Source: Fibrobacter sp. | Lineage (GTDB): Bacteria; Fibrobacterota; Fibrobacteria; Fibrobacterales; Fibrobacteraceae | NCBI GenBank assembly: GCA_024398815.1 | Contig: JAKSIL010000003.1 | Coordinates: forward strand, 60,511 to 124,510 | Direction of reading: 5' to 3' | DNA: 64,000 bases | Shown: in pieces, positions 59,526-64,000 of the stretch | How positions within the stretch are numbered: the first letter of the stretch is position 1 | Layout: every line of letters starts with the position of its first letter | Position numbers and translations under genes: made by a program | Notes under the pieces: model-generated | Database searches by the model: none | What the model was told of the DNA's origin: nothing | What the model saw: the letters and a program-made list of their open reading frames with translations, nothing else

Positions 59526-61550
59526 TTGAGACGCTTTGCTTTCCCTGCTTGGGCGCTTGTCGCCGCTATTGTTCCTTCTGCTTTTGCCGCTACCGCTTAC
59601 ATCAACCAGGTCGGTTACCGCGCTTCCGATGCGAAGGAACTCACGATTGCCGATGGTAACGGCAAGGTGGAATTTGTCGACGCTTCCGGCAAGACGGTAC
59701 TTTCCGTGGATCCGGGTGCAGCCTCCAATTGGCAGCCGAGCGGCCAGAACGTGCAGCTTGTGGATTTCTCCGGTTTGAAGGATGCGGGCACATACAGCAT
59801 CAAGCAGAACGGCCAGGTGCTTCGCAACGACCTCAAGATTACGAGCAAGACTTTTGAAAGTGTCATGAAGGCTAGCGTCAAGTGGTTCTACTACCAGCGT
59901 GCCTCCATGGCTTTGGAAGAACAGTATGCGGGCAAGTGGAGCCGTGCTGCCGGCCACATGGACCAGAACGTGCAGTTCCATAGTTCCGCCGGCGGCCAGG
60001 GTTCGCTCAATACGCCCAAGGGCTGGTACGATGCCGGCGACTTCGGCAAGTACATCGTGAACTCGGGCATTACCACCTATACGCTGATTTCCCTGTACGA
60101 ACATTTCCCGGAATATTTCAAGACCCAGAAGTGGTCCATTCCGTCCGATGGTTCCCTTCCGGATTTGCTTGCCGAAATCAAGTACAATCTGGATTGGATG
60201 CTCACTATGCAGGCGAGTGACGGAGGCGTTTACCATAAGGTTTCTGCGCTTGGATTCCCGGGCGACATCATGCCGGCCCAGGATAACGATGCGCGTTATG
60301 TTATTGGTAAAAGTACCGCTGCAAGTTACGACTTTGCCGCTGTAATGGCCGCGGCTTCCCGCGTGTACAAGCCTTTCGATGCAAGTTACGCTTCCAAGTG
60401 CCTTGAGGCTGCGAAGAAGGCTTTTGCCTGGGGCAATTCCAACCCGAACAAGACTTTCTCGAATCCCTCCGACGTGAGTACCGGTGAATATGGCGATGCA
60501 AGCCTCGGTGACGAAAAGCAGTTCGCGGGTACGGAACTCTTTATCGCTACGGGCGACGCTTCCTATAAGCAGAGCGGTGGCGACGGCAAAGTTCCCAGCT
60601 GGTGGGACGTGTCCGGACTTGCTGTTTATGGCAAGGCAACCCATGCTGCTGAATTCGGCGGTGATGCGAACGCGGCCGCATCGACGCTTACCGCACAGGC
60701 TGATGAATTCGTGAATCGCGCAAAGACCGGTTTCGGTGTAGTCATGGCTAATGACGATTTCGTGTGGGGCTCCAATGCGGTTGCTGCGAATCAGGGTGTT
60801 TGGCTTTTGCATGCCTTCTACGTGACCGGTGAAAAGAAGTACTACGATGCCGCCCGCAAGGTGCTCGACTACCTCTTGGGCAAGAACCCGCTGAATATGT
60901 CGTTCGTGACGGGCTTTGGCGTGAAATCTCCGATGATGCCGCACCACCGCATCAGTACTGCGGATAACGTAACGGAACCGGTGCCGGGTATGCTTGTGGG
61001 TGGTCCTCAGCCGGCTGGCGAAGACGTTGGCTCCAAGGCGGAATGGAAGTGCGACGATTACCGTACGGGGCATGCCGCTACTTCTTATACCGATGAACGC
61101 TGCAGTTACGCCACAAACGAAGTGGCTATCAACTGGAACGCCCCCTTGGCCTATTTGGCTGGCGCCATCGAAGCCTTGAACGCAGGTTTTGCTCCGAGTT
61201 TCTCCAAGGGGAAGATTGAAGCGGAGCAGGCCGCAACTCCGGCAAGTTCCAGTAGCGTGAACAACCAAAATAACGGAAACAATCCGTCGTCTTCAAGCAG
61301 CGCAAATAATCAGAACGGCCAAAACAACAATCCTGTGAATCCGACTTCCTCGAGTGCTGGCACATCGTCTGTGGACCCGGTCAGCCCGAATAATCCTACG
61401 AATCCTAGCGACCCGTTGTCTATACTGAAGTCTGAAATAGGGAATGTTCCTGCGGGAACTTCCGCTGTCCTTCGTGTGAAAAATCATAAACTCTATGTCG
61501 AAAAGAACGGCAAGTTGTACGACCTCAAGGGCAATAAGCTTTCGCATTGA
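59526..61550 (+). CDS. Secreted GH9 endoglucanase with Ig-like domain and shortened C-terminal domain
   Basis: Extracellular beta-1,4-glucanase. The start is TTG, five bases after GTGAGG; no in-frame ATG exists upstream. Signal peptide about 1-21. A CelD-type Ig-like domain (about 22-105) precedes the (alpha/alpha)6 barrel (about 110-560) with the catalytic Asp pair in GWYDAGDFGKY (Asp169, Asp172), MMPHHR, and the general-acid Glu532 in SYATNEVAINWNAPL. A Ser/Asn/Pro-rich linker (about 575-640) follows. The end, VLRVKNHKLYVEKNGKLYDL, resembles only the first third of the sorting domains on the other enzymes. Confidence 0.93.
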   Translation: MRRFAFPAWALVAAIVPSAFAATAYINQVGYRASDAKELTIADGNGKVEFVDASGKTVLSVDPGAASNWQPSGQNVQLVDFSGLKDAGTYSIKQNGQVLRNDLKITSKTFESVMKASVKWFYYQRASMALEEQYAGKWSRAAGHMDQNVQFHSSAGGQGSLNTPKGWYDAGDFGKYIVNSGITTYTLISLYEHFPEYFKTQKWSIPSDGSLPDLLAEIKYNLDWMLTMQASDGGVYHKVSALGFPGDIMPAQDNDARYVIGKSTAASYDFAAVMAAASRVYKPFDASYASKCLEAAKKAFAWGNSNPNKTFSNPSDVSTGEYGDASLGDEKQFAGTELFIATGDASYKQSGGDGKVPSWWDVSGLAVYGKATHAAEFGGDANAAASTLTAQADEFVNRAKTGFGVVMANDDFVWGSNAVAANQGVWLLHAFYVTGEKKYYDAARKVLDYLLGKNPLNMSFVTGFGVKSPMMPHHRISTADNVTEPVPGMLVGGPQPAGEDVGSKAEWKCDDYRTGHAATSYTDERCSYATNEVAINWNAPLAYLAGAIEALNAGFAPSFSKGKIEAEQAATPASSSSVNNQNNGNNPSSSSSANNQNGQNNNPVNPTSSSAGTSSVDPVSPNNPTNPSDPLSILKSEIGNVPAGTSAVLRVKNHKLYVEKNGKLYDLKGNKLSH

Positions 61551-61575
61551 TTTTCTGATAAAAAGAACTTTTAAG

Positions 61576-61603
61576 GCGTCGAAATGATACTCGGCGCTTT
61601 TTT
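61576..61603 (+). terminator. Terminator after the GH9 gene
   Basis: GCGTCGA pairs with TCGGCGC (one G-U pair) around an 8-nt loop, followed by six T residues. Confidence 0.75.
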
Positions 61604-61624
61604 GTTTTGCTATATTGCTCGGTG

Positions 61625-63004
61625 ATGGAGAGTATTTTTGACAATGTGTTGATGTTTGTTCTCGGGCTTATCGCCTTGAGCTTTTTGGTGACCATTCACG
61701 AACTGGGTCATTTCTTGGTGGCCAAGTGGAACAATGTAAAAGTCAACACGTTTAGCATAGGTTTTGGAAAAAAACTTTTCCGCTTCAAGCGTGGTGAAAC
61801 GGAATACTGCATTTCCGCGATACCTTTTGGCGGTTACGTGGCCATGTCGGGCGAGAATCCCGACAGCATCGAAGAAGGCGAAAAGCCTTCTGACCGTGAC
61901 TTTATGGGAAAATCCGTAGGCGCGCGTGCGGCAATCGCCTTTGCGGGCCCCTTCGTGAACATCGTTTTCGCCTTCGCCCTTTTGATGATTCTTTACATGG
62001 TGGGCGTCGAGGAACCTTACACGAAAAATTTGATCGTGGGCTTTGTGGCCGACGAGTCTTCGGCGGAAGTGGCTGGCATTTTGCCGGGCGATACCATTAC
62101 CAAGATGAACGGGAAGGAAACTCAGGGCTGGGACGATTTCCGTGAACAGATTGGCGTGAGCCTTGGCGCCGAAGTTCAGCTTGAAGTTCGCCGTGGCGGA
62201 GCTCCGTTAAATATAATGGTCGTGCCGCAAGAACTTGTAATTCCCGCCCAGGATTCTACGGGGTCGCCTATCAGGATGGGCATTGGCGATATCGGAATTT
62301 ATCCGCGCAACCGCGTGATTGTACGAGAACCTCCTGTAGCCAGTTCTGCTGCAGAAAAAGCGGGCATCCTGGCCGGCGATACAATTTTCGAAATCAACGG
62401 CGAACACATTTCCCGATACGAAGAAGTTGTCCGTATCATAGATGGCAGTAAGGGCGAAACAGTGAATGTAACATTGATTCGCAATGCCGATACCATCACG
62501 GTTCCGCTGACGCCTGCCTACAATGAAGAATACAAACGCTACATGGTGGGCATCCAGATGGGCTATGTGCTGTTCCGTGAAACTCACGTGGTGCGTCGTG
62601 GCCCTGTGGAAGCTTTTGAAAAAACTTGTGCTACCAGCTGGAAAATGACGACGAGCATTTTCCGCTATTTCAAGCGCATGTTCCAAGGCCATGTGAAAGT
62701 GGACGCGTTCTCCGGACCTGTCTCCATCGTTGCCGTGATGGGCAATGTGTGGATGAGCGGCTTCCAGGACTTTCTCATGCTGCTTGCTCTCATCAGCATT
62801 AACTTGGGTGTAATGAACCTGCTCCCGCTTGCGATTACCGATGGCGGCCTCCTCATGTTCCTCGGTATCGAAAAGCTGCGCGGCAAACCGCTTAGCCTCA
62901 AGACGCAATCCGTCATTCAGAACATTGCGGCTGCATTCTTCATCAGCTTCTTCGTGTTCATCACGATTATGGATTTCGGCAAGCTGAGCCTGTTCTTAAA
63001 GTAA
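61625..63004 (+). CDS. rseP: RseP site-2 metalloprotease
   Basis: Intramembrane zinc protease that cuts anti-sigma factors and signal-peptide remnants. The start at 61625 gives MESIFDNVLM; earlier residues look unconserved. The HExxH motif is IHELGHFL (His25, Glu26, His29) in the first membrane segment. Two periplasmic PDZ domains (about 125-210 and 215-305) follow. The second zinc-ligand region is LLPLAITDGG, with the Asp of the LDG motif kept although the usual Val-Leu pair is Ile-Thr. The length is 459 aa. In many genomes it directly follows dxr; here the esterase and GH9 genes intervene. Confidence 0.95.
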   Translation: MESIFDNVLMFVLGLIALSFLVTIHELGHFLVAKWNNVKVNTFSIGFGKKLFRFKRGETEYCISAIPFGGYVAMSGENPDSIEEGEKPSDRDFMGKSVGARAAIAFAGPFVNIVFAFALLMILYMVGVEEPYTKNLIVGFVADESSAEVAGILPGDTITKMNGKETQGWDDFREQIGVSLGAEVQLEVRRGGAPLNIMVVPQELVIPAQDSTGSPIRMGIGDIGIYPRNRVIVREPPVASSAAEKAGILAGDTIFEINGEHISRYEEVVRIIDGSKGETVNVTLIRNADTITVPLTPAYNEEYKRYMVGIQMGYVLFRETHVVRRGPVEAFEKTCATSWKMTTSIFRYFKRMFQGHVKVDAFSGPVSIVAVMGNVWMSGFQDFLMLLALISINLGVMNLLPLAITDGGLLMFLGIEKLRGKPLSLKTQSVIQNIAAAFFISFFVFITIMDFGKLSLFLK

Positions 63005-63022
63005 CGCACCTGCGAGGAATTG

Positions 63023-63110
63023 TCATCCCCGACTTGATTGGGAATCTAGCTGTTTCTTCTGTGTTATCCTGAGCGGAAGACCAAAGGTTTGAAGTCGAAG
63101 GATCTAAACA
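63023..63110 (+). repeat. REP-like intergenic repeat pair
   Basis: Two imperfect palindromic elements sit back to back: GTCATCCCCGACTTGATTGG with GGGAATCTAG, and GTTATCCTGAGCGGAAG with GTCGAAGGATCTA. Both resemble short palindromic elements that are widespread between bacterial genes. They lie after the rseP stop, where no terminator with a T-run is seen. Confidence 0.6.
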
Positions 63111-63115
63111 ATTCT

Positions 63116-63133
63116 TGATACATCTTTGTATCA
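63116..63133 (+). repeat. Perfect inverted repeat upstream of the last lipoprotein gene
   Basis: TGATACA and TGTATCA flank a TCTT loop. No T-run follows, so it is more likely an operator-like or transcript-stability element than a terminator. Confidence 0.45.
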
Positions 63134-63218
63134 TATGGCAAACTTTAAATGGCCGAAAATTCATTTTTTACAAAGTTTTTTTTAGTTGGGGAAAAAAGAA
63201 CTTATTTTATAGGGACCT

Positions 63219-63998
63219 ATGAAAAGAAATTTTGCAAAAGTCCGTTCGTCCTTTGGAAAATTTGTGGTCGCCATTGCATCCGTTTTTTGGGCATCTTGCG
63301 ACGACAACAGTTCCAATGCTCCTGTAGAAACGTCTGTTAATTCTTCGTCGTCTGCAGATGTTTTGCTGAGTTCGTCAGAATCATTAGCGACTTCATCTGA
63401 ACCTGCTTTGGTTTCTTCGTCATCCGAGATTACTCCGAATTCATCTGCAACGCCGTTACCGGTTTCCTCGGAATTGTTTGTGCCGAGTTCCTATTTAATC
63501 TCCGTAGATGAGTTTCTCTCCAATTACGTGACTGATACCACCGGTCTTCGCGGCAAGTGCATCACCAAGGAAAATTATTGCAAGGCTGTTGCTTATGAAT
63601 GGGGCTATAGAGTTACGGAGATGAATGCTCGTGGGGTTTATAGCGATAAACTTGATACCTTGCTAAACCATGATGATAATCAAATGAACTTGGCAAAGAA
63701 AAATTGCTTGTCGGAACTTGTAAAACGACTGAGAATCCCTGAAAATGCTCCCTTATATGGAGCTTCTCCGTGTGGAGGCATCTCAAGATCCGCGGGTGAT
63801 TTTTTCCCTGAATATAAGGGCCAGGACTGCGAACTGGACGAATCTGTGGATAACATTTGGAAAGATACAGTAGGTGCTATTGTAGATGAAACCTACATAG
63901 AGCGACTTGCAGACCATAATGATGATGTCAGGGAAGGGGCAATCAAGGAATTCGGCCGGATAGAAGCTTCGATGGATTCCTGCGCCCATCTAGAATAG
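63219..63998 (+). CDS. Lipoprotein with Ser-rich linker, function unknown
   Basis: A basic signal peptide ends at a probable lipobox (FWASC, about residue 27). Then comes a Ser-rich low-complexity spacer (about 30-90, SSSSADVLLSSSESLATSSE-like) as seen in Fibrobacter lipoproteins. The C-terminal 165 residues form a charged domain with six Cys, including GKCITKENYCKA, KKNCLSEL and GASPCGG, which may form disulfides. No family was recognised. The ATG follows TAGGGA at fair spacing. It is A/T-richer than the neighbouring housekeeping genes. Its stop codon lies two bases before the end of the window. Confidence 0.75.
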   Translation: MKRNFAKVRSSFGKFVVAIASVFWASCDDNSSNAPVETSVNSSSSADVLLSSSESLATSSEPALVSSSSEITPNSSATPLPVSSELFVPSSYLISVDEFLSNYVTDTTGLRGKCITKENYCKAVAYEWGYRVTEMNARGVYSDKLDTLLNHDDNQMNLAKKNCLSELVKRLRIPENAPLYGASPCGGISRSAGDFFPEYKGQDCELDESVDNIWKDTVGAIVDETYIERLADHNDDVREGAIKEFGRIEASMDSCAHLE

Positions 63999-64000
63999 GT

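Noticed and set aside
59490..61268. 592-codon minus-strand open frame opposite the GH9 gene
   Set aside because: Antisense shadow of a convincing GH9 enzyme; no signal peptide, domain or ribosome-binding site supports it.

Overview
The window looks like chromosome of a cellulolytic Gram-negative bacterium of the phylum Fibrobacterota, most likely the genus Fibrobacter. Four secreted plant-polysaccharide enzymes are present (GH8, GH9, GH30 and an alpha/beta-hydrolase esterase). Three of them end in a roughly 70-residue C-terminal beta-domain of the type IX secretion kind, behind Gln/Asn/Pro/Thr/Ser-rich linkers. The lipoproteins, MlaD-type protein, RseP and SppA indicate a two-membrane envelope. 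Sigma-70-like -10 elements are typically TATATT. I identified the organism from gene content only.

Layout. 1-3640: 3' part of a degenerate hybrid sensor kinase, then a GH8 glycanase. 3824-7211: two BatA/BatB-like von Willebrand A membrane proteins separated by an opposite-strand membrane protein with a degenerate GGDEF domain. 7209-7434: a heptad-spaced tract and a candidate structured ncRNA. 7457-17056: M16-like lipoprotein, exported protein, TrmH, MlaD-like protein, HPr and enzyme I of the PTS, a lytic transglycosylase and a DMT permease. 17083-42868: a large surface-polysaccharide locus. It runs rightward from a CotH protein, UDP-glucose dehydrogenase, two LicD proteins and a GT2, and leftward as two long operons (42868 to 32266 and 32135 to 23929) encoding a Wzc-type kinase, TagD, CotH, Wzx, DegT, acyltransferase, ATP-grasp, SDR and GT2, then a HisC-like enzyme, IspD/TarI-like cytidylyltransferase, RpiB, SMP-30, LicD, GT2, GT8-like, a secreted EEP phosphoesterase and Wzy. 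43005-47676: exported protein, an SppA protease fused to a probable barrel domain, a CNNM/CorC transporter and a lipoprotein. 47959-63004: conserved housekeeping genes rplM-rpsI, rpsB-tsf, pyrH-frr-uppS-cdsA-dxr and rseP, interrupted by a flavodoxin-like gene and by GH30, esterase and GH9 genes. 63005-64000: a REP-like repeat and a Ser-rich lipoprotein.

How it may work together. The polysaccharide locus carries the parts for teichoic-acid-like phosphopolyol chemistry: TagD for CDP-glycerol; RpiB, an SDR reductase and a TarI-like cytidylyltransferase that could make CDP-ribitol; and three LicD/fukutin-type phosphotransferases. These sit with Wzx/Wzy/Wzc assembly proteins in a Gram-negative genome.

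The other notable signals are intergenic tracts in which stop codons recur exactly every 7 nt, an rpsI gene whose only plausible start codon is ATC, a 177-nt structured minus-strand RNA candidate, and loss of catalytic residues in the first sensor kinase, the GGDEF protein and the M16 protein. No tRNA, rRNA, CRISPR array, insertion sequence or prophage was recognised.
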